Source of the DNA: Zeimonas sp032027205
Lineage (GTDB): Bacteria > Pseudomonadota > Gammaproteobacteria > Burkholderiales > Burkholderiaceae_E
Reading direction: 5' to 3'
NCBI GenBank assembly: GCA_032027205.1
Contig: JAVSMN010000001.1
Coordinates: 1,426,001 to 1,490,000 of the forward strand
Length of the DNA stretch: 64,000 nt
Numbering within the stretch: position 1 is the stretch's first letter; the number at the start of each line of letters is the position of its first letter. Shown here in pieces: positions 17,727 through 26,774 of this stretch. The notes beneath the pieces were generated by a model, which was given only the letters and a program-made list of their open reading frames with translations, was not told the DNA's origin and searched no databases. The translations under genes were made by a program, and so were the position numbers.

Positions 17727-18362
17727 ATGAGCGACGACCATCAGTCCTTCATCAACACTCCGCGTCAGTTGATCGTCGTCGTCGTTCTCGCATTCCTCGT
17801 TCCAATCGTCGTCATCGCGCTCATCGCCACCTACGTCCAGACGACGAAGCGAACCGGCACCGGTGCCGACGCGATGACGGCCGAAGCGATCGCCAAGCGA
17901 CTGCAGCCGATCGGCCGGCTCGAAGTCCAGGCGGCCGCGGCGCCGGAGGGCAGCACGCCAGCGCCCGCCGCCGCAGCCCCGGCGGCTGCACCCGCCGCGC
18001 CCGCAGCCGCTGCGGCACCTGCAGCAGCGGCTCCCGCTGGAGCCGCCGCGCCGGCGCCGGCCGCCTCGGCACCTGCGGCCGGCGCCCCTGCGCCCTCGCA
18101 AGCGGCGGGCAAGGTCGACGTCGCCGCCGGCGAAAAGATCTACAAGGCCACCTGCGGCGTCTGCCACGAGAGCGGCGTCGCCGGCGCGCCGAAGCACGGC
18201 GACAAGGCCGCGTGGAAACCGCGCCTGGACCAGGGCATGGACGTTCTCGACAAGCACGCGATCGAGGGCATCCGCGCGATGCCTCCGCGCGGCGGCAACG
18301 CCAAGCTCACCGACGCCGAAATGCGCGACGCCGTCGCGTACATGGTCGCCGCGGTTCAGTGA
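17727..18362 (+). CDS. Membrane-anchored cytochrome c5-like protein
   Basis: 211 residues. A single N-terminal transmembrane helix (LIVVVVLAFLVPIVVIALIATYV) tethers the protein; a roughly 60-residue Ala/Pro-rich flexible linker follows (about 70-125), then one class I heme domain with CGVCH in EKIYKATCGVCHESG and GIRAMPPRGGNAKLTDAEMRDAVAYMV. The tether would let the heme domain swing between membrane complexes and soluble partners. The heme domain closely resembles that of the gene 57 bp upstream. Start at 17727 has a GAGGGGG ribosome site. Confidence 0.88.
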   Translation: MSDDHQSFINTPRQLIVVVVLAFLVPIVVIALIATYVQTTKRTGTGADAMTAEAIAKRLQPIGRLEVQAAAAPEGSTPAPAAAAPAAAPAAPAAAAAPAAAAPAGAAAPAPAASAPAAGAPAPSQAAGKVDVAAGEKIYKATCGVCHESGVAGAPKHGDKAAWKPRLDQGMDVLDKHAIEGIRAMPPRGGNAKLTDAEMRDAVAYMVAAVQ

Positions 18363-18407
18363 GTTTCGCCACTGCGAACCGGGCGCTCTTCTGCGCCAGG
18401 TTCGCGG

Positions 18408-19904
18408 TCAGCGGCCGGGCGGCGCGAGCCGCCCGAACACCTGCTCCAGCGCCATCCCGATCGCGACGAGGCGTCGGTCACTACCCGCCGGCCCGTCGAT
18501 CTCGAGACCGACCGGCAGTCGCGTCGTCTCGCCGAGCGCCACCGGCAACGTGATCCCAGGCACTCCGGCGTTGCTGCCCGGGTCGGTGTTGCGGATATAG
18601 CGCACGAAGTTCTCCACGCTGCTCGATTCCGGACCGGCGGGCATCGCCACCGCCGGCACCGTTGGGAAGACAATACCGTCGAGTCGGTGCTGCGCGAAGG
18701 TGTCCGCGTAGAGCTTTTGCAATGCCGGACGCGCGTCGCGCATCGCCGCCTCGTAGACCGGCCGGGCATCGACAGTGCTGCCATCGGGGCCCGGCAGCTT
18801 GCGCGGCAGCACCAGGTTATCGAAGGTGCCCTTGACGTCGGGGCTGGAGATCTGCGCGGCCAGTTGTTCGAGCGTGACGTCGGTGGAGTAGTGCTTCAGG
18901 TAGCCGGCCACGTCGTCGTGCGCCTCGAACAGCGCCAGCGGGAAGCCGATCCTGCCGCTGAGCTCCATCAGCTGCGGCATCTCGATGTCGATCAGCGTGA
19001 CGCCTGCCGCGCGCAGCTTCGCGAGCGCGGCATCCATCGCAGCACGTGTATCGGCATCGAGATCGGCGTACAGCGGCGCGACCACGCCGAAGCGCACGCT
19101 CGCGGGATCGGCGGCCTGCGCCGGCTCGTCGCCGCTGATCACGCGGTCGAGCAACTCGACGTCGCGCATCGACACGGCCATCGGCCCGGCCGTGTCGCGC
19201 GTGTGCGAAATCGGGGTGATGCCCGCCTGCGGATAGCGGCCTACGGTCGGCCGCAGCGCCGCGCATCCGTTGAACGCGCACGGAATGCGAACCGAGCCGC
19301 CGGTATCGGTGCCGATTCCCGCCGGCGCGATGCGCGCGCCGATCGCCGCGCCGTTTCCGGAAGACGACCCGCCCGCCATCCGCGTGGGATCGTAGGCATT
19401 GCGCACGCCGTACGACTCGCCGGTCTTGAACGCGGTGTTGTAGCCGCTGATGCCGAAGGCGAGCTCGTGCATGTTCGTCTTGCCCATCACGATCGCGCCC
19501 GCGTCGCGCAGCTTGCGCACGACAGGCGCATCGACGGGCGGCTCGAAGTCTTTCAGTGCCGGCGTGCCGGCGGTGCTGCGAATCCCCGCGACGTGGATGT
19601 TGTCCTTGACGACGATCGGCAACCCGTCGAGCGGCAGGCACTTGCCGCGCGCACTGCGCGACGTGTCTGCGGCGCTCGCCGCACGTAGCGCGGGCGCTTC
19701 GTCCAAGGTGATGAACGCGTTCAGGTCGGGGCGGGCGCGCGCGCGCTTCAGGTAGGCATGCATCAGCGACTGACTGTCGAAGCGGCCCTCGCAGACCGCC
19801 TGCACGGCTTCGGCGGCGCTCATCGTGTCGATTGCCGGAGCCGAACCGGCCGCGAGCGCGGCGCCGCTCACGGCGAGCGCCGTGATCGCGATGACTGTCT
19901 GCAT
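18408..19904 (-). CDS. Secreted amidase-signature family hydrolase
   Basis: 498 residues. The start at 19904 has a strong GGGAGG site and gives a signal peptide (MQTVIAITALAVSGAALAAG). Amidase-signature residues are present: catalytic Lys in VVKDNIHVAG and the Ser-cisSer pair in GGSSSGNGAAIGARIAPAG, followed by GTDTGGSVRIPC. The family hydrolyses amide bonds; the substrate is not evident and an exported amidase is less common than the cytoplasmic GatA-type. Downstream of, and convergent in position with, the cytochrome genes; no operon partner is clear. Confidence 0.85.
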   Translation of the reverse strand: MQTVIAITALAVSGAALAAGSAPAIDTMSAAEAVQAVCEGRFDSQSLMHAYLKRARARPDLNAFITLDEAPALRAASAADTSRSARGKCLPLDGLPIVVKDNIHVAGIRSTAGTPALKDFEPPVDAPVVRKLRDAGAIVMGKTNMHELAFGISGYNTAFKTGESYGVRNAYDPTRMAGGSSSGNGAAIGARIAPAGIGTDTGGSVRIPCAFNGCAALRPTVGRYPQAGITPISHTRDTAGPMAVSMRDVELLDRVISGDEPAQAADPASVRFGVVAPLYADLDADTRAAMDAALAKLRAAGVTLIDIEMPQLMELSGRIGFPLALFEAHDDVAGYLKHYSTDVTLEQLAAQISSPDVKGTFDNLVLPRKLPGPDGSTVDARPVYEAAMRDARPALQKLYADTFAQHRLDGIVFPTVPAVAMPAGPESSSVENFVRYIRNTDPGSNAGVPGITLPVALGETTRLPVGLEIDGPAGSDRRLVAIGMALEQVFGRLAPPGR

Positions 19905-20027
19905 CGAAACCTCCCGCGGAAGAAGATCGGTGCCGGCCATTCTCCTGCAACGCGCCGGGGGAGCACGCGGTAGCCGGACTGCCGCACCAAGTACGCGCCC
20001 CGCGCGTGATAGGAAGATGAGGCGGTA

Positions 20028-20822
20028 TCAGGCGCCGGGGTACGACGCGCAGGAGTCGAGAAAGCACGCGAGCCCCTCGCGTGCGTCGGCACCGCCCACC
20101 GTGGCGACGAAGCGTTCGCGCTCGGCGTCGAGCGCCTGCTCGACCGCGTCGAGATCTCCGGCAAGCAGGCGCTTTCCTTCGCAGACCGTCGTTCGCGGCG
20201 CCGCGGCGATGCGCAACGCGATCTCGCGCGCGAGTCCGGCGACGCCTTCGCGCACGGTCAATTCCGTGACCAGCCCGCAGGCGAGCGCTTCGTTGGCCTG
20301 CAATGCGCGATCGAGCAGCAGGCACGCCGACGCACGCCGCCGGCCCACGACCTGCGGCAGCAGCGCCGTCCAGCCGCCGTCCGGCGTAAAGCCGGCGCGC
20401 GCGTACTGCGGATCGAAGCGGCAGTCGTGCGCGGCGACGACGATGTCGCAGCCGAGCACGAGCCCGATTGCTGCGCCTCCCACCGCCCCCTGCACCGCAC
20501 CGACGACCGGCTGCGGCAGGCGCAGCAACGACACGATCGCCTGGTTCAGCAATCCCACGTACTCGGCGGCATAGCTGGCGAGCGCCGCGCCCTGCATCTC
20601 GCGCGCGAAGCGGCGCAGGTCGGCGCCGATCGAGAACGACTCGCCTTCTGCGGCCAACAGCACGACGCGCGTGTCGTCACGCCGGCCGACCTCCTCGAGG
20701 GAAACGCACAGATCGAGCAGCAGGTCCGGAACGAGCGCGTTACCCATCGAGGCGCGCGCCAGCGTCACCGTGGAGAGCGCGCCGGCATGGACCAGCCGCA
20801 CCGACGGAGCCGTCGCGCTCAT
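20028..20822 (-). CDS. Enoyl-CoA hydratase/isomerase family protein
   Basis: 264 residues with the crotonase fold: oxyanion-hole motifs SFSIGADLRRF at about 62-72 and QGAVGGAAIGLVLGCDIVVAA at about 110-130. Catalytic Glu positions of true hydratases are not obvious, so hydratase, isomerase or another crotonase reaction are all possible. It overlaps the LivM gene by four bases (ATGA) and ends the transport operon, suggesting the imported compound or its acyl-CoA is degraded by this enzyme. Confidence 0.85.
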   Translation of the reverse strand: MSATAPSVRLVHAGALSTVTLARASMGNALVPDLLLDLCVSLEEVGRRDDTRVVLLAAEGESFSIGADLRRFAREMQGAALASYAAEYVGLLNQAIVSLLRLPQPVVGAVQGAVGGAAIGLVLGCDIVVAAHDCRFDPQYARAGFTPDGGWTALLPQVVGRRRASACLLLDRALQANEALACGLVTELTVREGVAGLAREIALRIAAAPRTTVCEGKRLLAGDLDAVEQALDAERERFVATVGGADAREGLACFLDSCASYPGA

Positions 20823-21895
20823 CGCAGCGTTCGCGCGATCGCCCGCGCGCGCAATCGACCGACGATGCCGGTCGGGAAGTAGTAAACCGAAAGCACGAAC
20901 AGCAGCCCGAGCCACAGCAGCCAGCGATCGGGCGAGAAGAGCGCCGCTGCGAGCGGCACCGGCTCCAGTGCGCCCGAAACGAGCCGCATCAGGTCCTGCA
21001 GGTAGCTCTGCGCGAGCACGAAGATCGCGCTGCCGATCACCGCGCCGTACATCGTGCCCATGCCGCCGATGACGACGATCAGCAGGATGTCGACCATGAT
21101 CTCGAAAGACAGCGACGTGTCGGGACCGTTGTAGCGCAGCCAGATCGCGAGCAATGCGCCGGCGAGCGTGGCGAACAGCGCGCCGAGCACCGATGACACC
21201 GTGCGGAAGACCACGGTGCGGTAGCCGATCGCCTCGGCGCGGAAGTCGTTCTCGCGGATCGCCTGCAGCACGCGACCGAAAGGCGAGTTGACGATGCGCA
21301 GCAGCACGAGGAACAGCACGAGAACCGAGAAGAACACCAGGTAGTAGGTGAGGAAGCGCCCGTCGATCGACGCGCCGAGTACCGTGTCCTCGAACAGCTC
21401 GAACGAAGGCTGCAGCACCGCCGGCACCTTGAAGCTCAGGCCGTCCTCGCCGCCGGTGAATTCGGACAGCTGCGAGGCGAGCGTCTGGAACGCGGCCGCG
21501 ACGGCGAGCGTGATCATCGCGAAGAAGATCGCCTTCACGCGCAGGCTGAACAGGCCGATCGCGAACGCGAGCAGCGCCGACAGCACGAGCGCGAGGACGA
21601 CGCCGACGACGATCGCATCCCAGCCCGGACCCATGCGCGTGCTCGCGATGGCCACGCCGTAGGCGCCGATGCCGAAGAACATCGTGTGCGCGAACGAGAC
21701 GATGCCGGTGTAGCCGAGCAGCAGGTCGTAGCTCGCCACCAGCAGCACGAAGACGAGCACCTTCGCTGCCACCGACAACGAACGCGCGCCGGGGAACACG
21801 AACGGCACGAGCAGCAGCGCGAGCACGATCACGATCAGGATCGCCGCCGCGAAGCGGCTGCGCGGATAGTCGCCCGAGAGCAGCGTGCGGATCAT
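20819..21895 (-). CDS. livM: Branched-chain amino acid-type ABC permease (LivM)
   Basis: 358 residues with about nine hydrophobic helices and the conserved LivM features YDLLLGYTGIVSFAHTMFFGIGAY and a C-terminal GGMGTMYGAVIGS loop that contacts the ATPases. With LivH it forms the inner-membrane channel of a HAAT-type importer. 13 bp separate it from LivH and it overlaps the enoyl-CoA hydratase start. Substrates of such systems extend beyond branched-chain amino acids to amides, urea and aromatic acids. Confidence 0.92.
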   Translation of the reverse strand: MIRTLLSGDYPRSRFAAAILIVIVLALLLVPFVFPGARSLSVAAKVLVFVLLVASYDLLLGYTGIVSFAHTMFFGIGAYGVAIASTRMGPGWDAIVVGVVLALVLSALLAFAIGLFSLRVKAIFFAMITLAVAAAFQTLASQLSEFTGGEDGLSFKVPAVLQPSFELFEDTVLGASIDGRFLTYYLVFFSVLVLFLVLLRIVNSPFGRVLQAIRENDFRAEAIGYRTVVFRTVSSVLGALFATLAGALLAIWLRYNGPDTSLSFEIMVDILLIVVIGGMGTMYGAVIGSAIFVLAQSYLQDLMRLVSGALEPVPLAAALFSPDRWLLWLGLLFVLSVYYFPTGIVGRLRARAIARTLR

Positions 21896-21908
21896 CGCAT
21901 CGACCCCA

Positions 21909-22895
21909 TCAGCGCCGGGCCACCGGGAACAGTCCCTGCGGCCGCCACAGCAGGATCGCCATCATCAGCAGGATGTTCGAGAAGAGCGCCACCTTCGGCG
22001 CGAGAAAGCCGGTGTAGTTCGCCATCAGGCCGACCAGCAGCGCGCCGACGAAGCAGCCGGTGGTCGAGCCCAGCCCGCCGATGATGATGACGATGAAGAT
22101 CAGGATGTTCACCTGCGCGCCCATCTGCGGCACGACGCTTTGCTGGTACAGCCCCCACATCACGCCGCCGAGGCCGGCGAGCGCCGAGCCGACGACGAAC
22201 ACGCCGACGAACAGCCGCCGGATGCGGTAGCCGAGACTCTCGACCATCTCGCGGTCCTGCACGCCGGCACGGATCAGCAGGCCGATCTTCGTGCGCTCGA
22301 GCACGAAGAGCAGCGCAAGGAACACGGCGAGGCCGACGACGACCGCGAGCAGCCGGTATTTCTCGATCGCCGCGTCGCCGACGAGGTAGGCGCCGCGCAG
22401 CGCCGCCGGCAGCGGCAGCGGGATCTGCTGCGGTCCCCAGATGACCTTGATCAGCTCCTCGCCGATGATCATCCCGCCCATCGTGATCAGGACCTGCTTC
22501 AGGTGATTGCCGTAGACGGGCCGCACGATCAACCGCTCGAACACGACACCGATCGCCGCGGCGACCGCCATCGCCGCGAGCATGGCCAGGCCGATCGCGC
22601 CGAGGTTCGCCGCGAGCGACGCCGATTCGGTCCAGGCGCCCAGCGGCGCGAGCACCGACATCGCGACGAAGGCGCCGAATGCGATGAACACGCCGTGGCC
22701 GAAGTTCAGCACGTCCATCAGGCCGAAGACGAGCGTGAGTCCCGAGGCGATGATGAAGACGATCATTCCCATCGCCAGCCCCGCGACCGTCAGCGTGGCC
22801 CAGGTCGGCACGCTGCCGATCAGCGGCAGCGCGACGAGCGCGAGAACCGCGACGAGCGCGTACGGGAGCAGCTGTCGCGTACTCGTCGGGTTCAT
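21909..22895 (-). CDS. livH: Branched-chain amino acid-type ABC permease (LivH)
   Basis: 328 residues, about eight helices, with the LivH signature SGLTLVFGLMDVLNFGHGVFIAFGAF near the N terminus and GGLGSTTGCFVGAL before the end. Partner of LivM in the membrane channel. Its start overlaps the stop of the LivF gene (22892-22895), as expected for a translationally coupled operon. Confidence 0.92.
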   Translation of the reverse strand: MNPTSTRQLLPYALVAVLALVALPLIGSVPTWATLTVAGLAMGMIVFIIASGLTLVFGLMDVLNFGHGVFIAFGAFVAMSVLAPLGAWTESASLAANLGAIGLAMLAAMAVAAAIGVVFERLIVRPVYGNHLKQVLITMGGMIIGEELIKVIWGPQQIPLPLPAALRGAYLVGDAAIEKYRLLAVVVGLAVFLALLFVLERTKIGLLIRAGVQDREMVESLGYRIRRLFVGVFVVGSALAGLGGVMWGLYQQSVVPQMGAQVNILIFIVIIIGGLGSTTGCFVGALLVGLMANYTGFLAPKVALFSNILLMMAILLWRPQGLFPVARR

Positions 22896-23692
22896 TGATG
22901 CGCTCCGAGGGACAGGCCGAGCAGGCGCTGCTGCAGCGACTCGTCCGCGGCGAGCGCCGCCATCGAGCCGCGATGCACGATGCGTCCGTCCTCCATCACT
23001 GCGACGGTATCGCCGAGTTCGCGCGCGAACGCGAAGTTCTGCTCGACGAGCAGGATCGTCGCGCCCGCGGCCTTCAGCTGCCGGAACGCTTCGAGCATGT
23101 TGCGGATGATCGACGGCGCCAGGCCCTTGCTCGGCTCGTCGATCAGGATCAGCTCACGCGGCTCGACGATCGCGCGCGAGACGGCAAGCATCTGCTTCTG
23201 CCCGCCCGACAGCAGCCCCGCCGGGTGGTCGCGGAACTTCTTCATCGCCGGGAACAGCTCCTCGATCCAGCGCAGCCGCTCGGCGTCGATCGCGTCGGCG
23301 TTGCGCGCACCGCGCGCAGCGAGCAGCAGGTTCTCGCGCACCGTGAGGTCCGAGAAGACGCCCATGTTCTCGGGGACGTAGGCGATGCCCAGCCGCGCGA
23401 TGTCGGGCGTCGCGCGTCGCGTGATGTCGGTGCCGCCGAAGCGCACGCTGCCGGCGCTCGCCGTCCACATTCCCATGATCGTGCGCAGCGTCGTCGTCTT
23501 CCCGGCGCCGTTGCGCCCGAGCAGCAGCGTCGTCTGCCCCGCGGGAACGTCGAGGTCGACGCCGTGCAGGATGTGATACGCGCCGATGTGCGTGTGCACG
23601 CCGGCCAGCGAGAGCAGCGCTGCGGTCGAGCGCCCGCTCGCCGACGAAAGCGCAACGCCCGAGGACATCGCATCTGCCGCCCGCGCGCTCAC
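22892..23692 (-). CDS. livF: Branched-chain amino acid-type ABC ATPase (LivF)
   Basis: 266 residues from the GTG at 23692, which overlaps the LivG stop by four bases; an ATG eight codons later (23668) is an alternative. Walker A GRNGAGKTTT, ABC signature LLSGGQKQMLAV, Walker B LILIDEPSKGLAP and the LivF-type ending EQNFAFARELGDTVAVMEDG. It couples ATP hydrolysis to transport with LivG. Confidence 0.92.
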   Translation of the reverse strand: MSARAADAMSSGVALSSASGRSTAALLSLAGVHTHIGAYHILHGVDLDVPAGQTTLLLGRNGAGKTTTLRTIMGMWTASAGSVRFGGTDITRRATPDIARLGIAYVPENMGVFSDLTVRENLLLAARGARNADAIDAERLRWIEELFPAMKKFRDHPAGLLSGGQKQMLAVSRAIVEPRELILIDEPSKGLAPSIIRNMLEAFRQLKAAGATILLVEQNFAFARELGDTVAVMEDGRIVHRGSMAALAADESLQQRLLGLSLGAHQ

Positions 23693-24465
23693 GAGGCGAC
23701 CTCCTCTTCCTGGTCGACGCTGATGCCGAGATACGCCTGCTGGACCACCGGCGACGCGATCACCTCGGCCGGCGCGCCGTCGGCGGCCAGGCGACCGTTG
23801 TGCAGCACGATGATGCGGTCGCTGAGCTCGCGAACGACGTCCATCTTGTGCTCGACGAGCAGGATCGTTTTCGTCGAGTCGAGCTTGATGTCGCGAATGA
23901 GGTCGAGGATCACCGGCACCTCGTCGACGCTCATCCCGGCGGTCGGCTCGTCGAAGAGGAACACGGCGGGCTCGAGCGCGAGCAGGATCCCGACCTCGAG
24001 CTTGCGCTGGTCGCCGTGCGGCAGGCTGCTCGCCGGCGCATCGCGACGCGCGGTAAGCGCGATGCGCTCGAGGATTGCCTCGGCCTCGCCGATCAGCGCC
24101 CTGTGGTCCGACCAGATCGACCACAGGTTCAACCCCATCCCGCGCCGCGCCTGGATCGCCAGCCGCACGTTCTCGAGCACCGTGAGGTTCGGAAAGAGGT
24201 TCGTCAGCTGGAACGCGCGCCCAAGCCCGCGCTTCGTGCGCTCCGGCGCCCCGAGCGCGCTGACGTCGTCGCCGCCAACGAGCACGCGGCCGGCGCTCGC
24301 CTTCAACTGCCCCGAGATCAGGTTGAAGTAGGTCGTCTTGCCCGCGCCGTTCGGCCCGACAATCGCGGTGAGCGTGCCGGGGCGAAACGCGCACGAGACG
24401 GAGTCGACGGCCACGTGCCCACCGAACCGAATCGTGAGCTCGCGCGTTTCGAGGGAGGGAGTCAT
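23689..24465 (-). CDS. livG: Branched-chain amino acid-type ABC ATPase (LivG)
   Basis: 258 residues. Walker A GPNGAGKTTYFNLISG, the LivG-specific helix FQLTNLFPNLTVLENV, signature SLPHGDQRKLEVG (His-Gly variant rather than SGGQ, as usual in LivG), Walker B VFLFDEPTAGMS and the switch His in LLVEHKMDVV. First of the tight permease/ATPase block; the binding-protein gene is on the same strand but 878 bp upstream, beyond two large inverted-repeat structures. Confidence 0.92.
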   Translation of the reverse strand: MTPSLETRELTIRFGGHVAVDSVSCAFRPGTLTAIVGPNGAGKTTYFNLISGQLKASAGRVLVGGDDVSALGAPERTKRGLGRAFQLTNLFPNLTVLENVRLAIQARRGMGLNLWSIWSDHRALIGEAEAILERIALTARRDAPASSLPHGDQRKLEVGILLALEPAVFLFDEPTAGMSVDEVPVILDLIRDIKLDSTKTILLVEHKMDVVRELSDRIIVLHNGRLAADGAPAEVIASPVVQQAYLGISVDQEEEVAS

Positions 24466-24496
24466 CGTTGGTCTTTGTTCGCGTCTCGTCGCGCGG

Positions 24497-24724
24497 GACG
24501 CCGGGCGGTTGCGCACTGCGTTTCGCCGACGACGGAGCCGCCCCTTCGGGGTCCCCTGCGCTGCTCGCGCTCGCGGGCGGCTGCGCAACTCGCCCTCATC
24601 GCGGCGGCCCCTGCGGGGCCTTGCGCTTCGGGGCTCGAACAGTGCTCGCCGACTGCCCCCGCGAGCACTGCGCTGCTCGGCGGCTCCGAAGTCGGCAAAA
24701 CGCAGCCCGCAACCGCCCGGCGTC
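24497..24724. repeat. Inverted-repeat element 1 (46-nt arms) in the liv operon gap
   Basis: Two 46-nt arms at 24497-24542 and 24679-24724 are near-perfect inverted copies (for example GACGCCGGGCGGTTGCG at one end and its complement at the other). They enclose a core of about 136 nt that is itself GC-rich and self-complementary in places. An inverted, slightly diverged copy of the same core is in the second element (25068-25202). The region lies between the liv binding-protein gene and livG and holds no credible gene. Confidence 0.85.
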
Positions 24725-24820
24725 TCGATGCGTCGTGGCGTGCGAAGACGACGAATGCGTGCACGTCTCCCTCGAACGCTTTCGCTTTGCCTGGGGTGTA
24801 TTCGACCGTCATCGCGCTCG

Positions 24821-24870
24821 CGTCGCTCTTTTGTACGCCACCGGTTTTCACCTGCAATGAAAGAGCGACG
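24821..24870. repeat. Short hairpin between the two inverted-repeat elements
   Basis: CGTCGCTCTTT and AAAGAGCGACG form an 11-bp perfect stem around a loop of about 28 nt. No T tract follows on the transcribed minus strand, so it is a weak terminator candidate at best. The rest of 24725-24949 shows no recognisable feature. Confidence 0.5.
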
Positions 24871-24949
24871 TCGTTTTGGTCATCGCGAAGACGCGACGCG
24901 GTTCGCAACAACACGACATGCGTGCGCTCGCGGACAGATACGTTCCCTG

Positions 24950-25320
24950 CTGCGAGGGGTTGGCGTGCGGCCGGAGGCGGCGAGGGCCGCCGGCGCGCGC
25001 GTTGCGCCTGGGCGCCGCTGCGGGCAGGCCCGGTGGGGGCGCCCGATGCGCGAGCGTCGAAGCCGCCGAGCAGCGCAGTCATCGCGGGGTAGTCGGCGAG
25101 CACTGTTCGAGCTCCGAAGCGCAAGGCCCTGAAGGGGCCGCCGCGATGAGGGCGAGTTGCGCAGCCGCCCGCGATGACGAGTAGCGCAGGGAACCCCGAA
25201 GGGGCGGCTTCGACGCTCGCGCATCGGGCGCCCCCACCGGGCCTGCCCGCAGCGGCGCCCAGGCGCAACGCGCGCGCCGGCGGCCCTCGCCGCCTCCGGC
25301 CGCACGCCAACCCGTCGCAG
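24950..25320. repeat. Inverted-repeat element 2 (118-nt arms) in the liv operon gap
   Basis: The arms 24950-25067 and 25203-25320 match as inverted copies with, by eye, one mismatch in 118 nt. The 135-nt centre is the same core as in element 1 but in the opposite orientation, while the arms are unrelated to those of element 1. On the transcribed strand it would fold into a very long stem. It sits 23 bp downstream of the binding-protein stop codon, where it could protect that message or reduce read-through into livG; this role is inference. Confidence 0.9.
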
Positions 25321-25343
25321 CCGCGCGTTTCACTGCCCGCACA

Positions 25344-26543
25344 TCATTGCTTGTTGCGGATCGGGACGTTCATGTCCTCGGGTTTGATTTCCTTCACGAG
25401 CTCGGGGATCCCCCATGCGACGTTCGGATCCACCTTGATCCGGAAGTGATACATCGACTGCATCGCCTGGTGGTCTTCCTTGCGGAAAGTCATCTTCCCT
25501 TTCGGCGTATCGAAGCTCATCCCCTCCATCGCCTTGATCAGGTTCTCCGTCTTGGTGTCGCCGTTGGTCTTCTTCAGCGCCTCGACCACCGCCATCGCCG
25601 CCGCCATCCCGCCCGCCGTGAAGAAGTCAGGCGGCGAGCCGAAGCGCTTCTGGTGCTCCTTGACCAGCCAGTCGTTCACCGGATTCTTCGGAATCTCGTA
25701 GTAGTAGTAGGTGGCGCCTTCCATGCCGGGGAAGTTCTTGTATGCCGCCATCGCCGGCAGGATGTTGCCGCCGGTGGCGATCTCGATGCCGTAACGCTTC
25801 GGATCGAGGTCGGCGATCTTGAACGGATTGCCCGCCCCCGCCCAGACGATCCAGATCACCTTGCGCCCGGGCTTGTCCTTCAGCGCATCGAACAGGCGCT
25901 GGGCGCCGGCGGTGAAGTCGGTGGTGTTGGCCGGCAGGTATTCCTCGTGGACGACCTTCGCCTTCTTCAGCGCGTCCTTGAACGCCTTGACGCCGTCGCG
26001 GCCGAACGCGTAGTCCTGCGCGAGCGTGGCGATCGACGTGCCTTCGTCATCCAGCGCAACGGCGTTGGAGATCGCGTCCTGCGACGAGTTGCGCCCGGTG
26101 CGGAAGATGTAGCGGTTCCACTTGTCGCCGGTGATCGAGTCGGCCACCGCCGGTTCGACGAGCAGGATCTTCTTGTATTCCTCGGCCACCGGCAGCAGCG
26201 CGAGCGCCACGCCCGAAGAGGTCGGCCCGATGGCGAGATCGGCCTTGTCGTCGCCGTAGGCCGCCTGCAGCAGCGACTTGCCGACGTCGGGCTTGCCCTG
26301 GTCGTCCTTTTCGATGACGACGATCTTGCGACCGGCAACCTCCATCGTGCCCTTCGTCGCATACTCGAAACCGAGCAGCAGGCCGGTCTGCGTCTGCTTG
26401 CCGTAGGCCTCGAGCGGCCCCGTTTTCGAGTAGACGTGCGCAATCGTGACGTCCTTCGCGACGGCCACGCCGGCGAGCATTGCGCCGGCCACCAGCGGCA
26501 TCGCGAGACGGCCCGCATGCCGGAGTACCGAAAAGCAGTTCAT
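25344..26543 (-). CDS. ABC transporter substrate-binding protein (LivK-like)
   Basis: 399 residues. Start at 26543 has an excellent GAGGAGGG site and gives a signal peptide (LAMPLVAGAMLAGVAVA). The mature protein has the type I periplasmic-binding fold of the LivK/AmiC group (VTIAHVYSKTGPLEAYGKQ; LAIGPTSSGVALALLPVAEE; TLAQDYAFGRDGVKAF). It captures the substrate for the LivFGHM importer encoded downstream. The lack of a conserved leucine-type pocket signature by eye means amino acid, amide or acid ligands are all possible. Confidence 0.9.
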   Translation of the reverse strand: MNCFSVLRHAGRLAMPLVAGAMLAGVAVAKDVTIAHVYSKTGPLEAYGKQTQTGLLLGFEYATKGTMEVAGRKIVVIEKDDQGKPDVGKSLLQAAYGDDKADLAIGPTSSGVALALLPVAEEYKKILLVEPAVADSITGDKWNRYIFRTGRNSSQDAISNAVALDDEGTSIATLAQDYAFGRDGVKAFKDALKKAKVVHEEYLPANTTDFTAGAQRLFDALKDKPGRKVIWIVWAGAGNPFKIADLDPKRYGIEIATGGNILPAMAAYKNFPGMEGATYYYYEIPKNPVNDWLVKEHQKRFGSPPDFFTAGGMAAAMAVVEALKKTNGDTKTENLIKAMEGMSFDTPKGKMTFRKEDHQAMQSMYHFRIKVDPNVAWGIPELVKEIKPEDMNVPIRNKQ

Positions 26544-26774
26544 CGAATCCCTCCTCTTGTCAGTCGCGATCGGTTCGGTCGCGGTCCTCGTGTGCAGACG
26601 CAACGTCCGTGCCATCGAGCGTTGCAGCCGCAAGTCGTTGATCCGTCGTGGAGAAGCGCTCCTTGAATCCGCTGGCTGCGAGTTCTGCGTCCGGTAAACG
26701 GACACTAGGCGAGCAAGTGGGCGTCTCGTTTCCGGACATCATCGGTCGAATAACGACTGCTGTCCCGAATACGG

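Noticed and set aside
24466..25343. Several open frames of 90-280 codons on both strands between livG and the binding-protein gene
   Set aside because: They run through the inverted repeats, so each frame has a mirror image; Arg/Ala-rich with no domain. Treated as repeat DNA, not genes.
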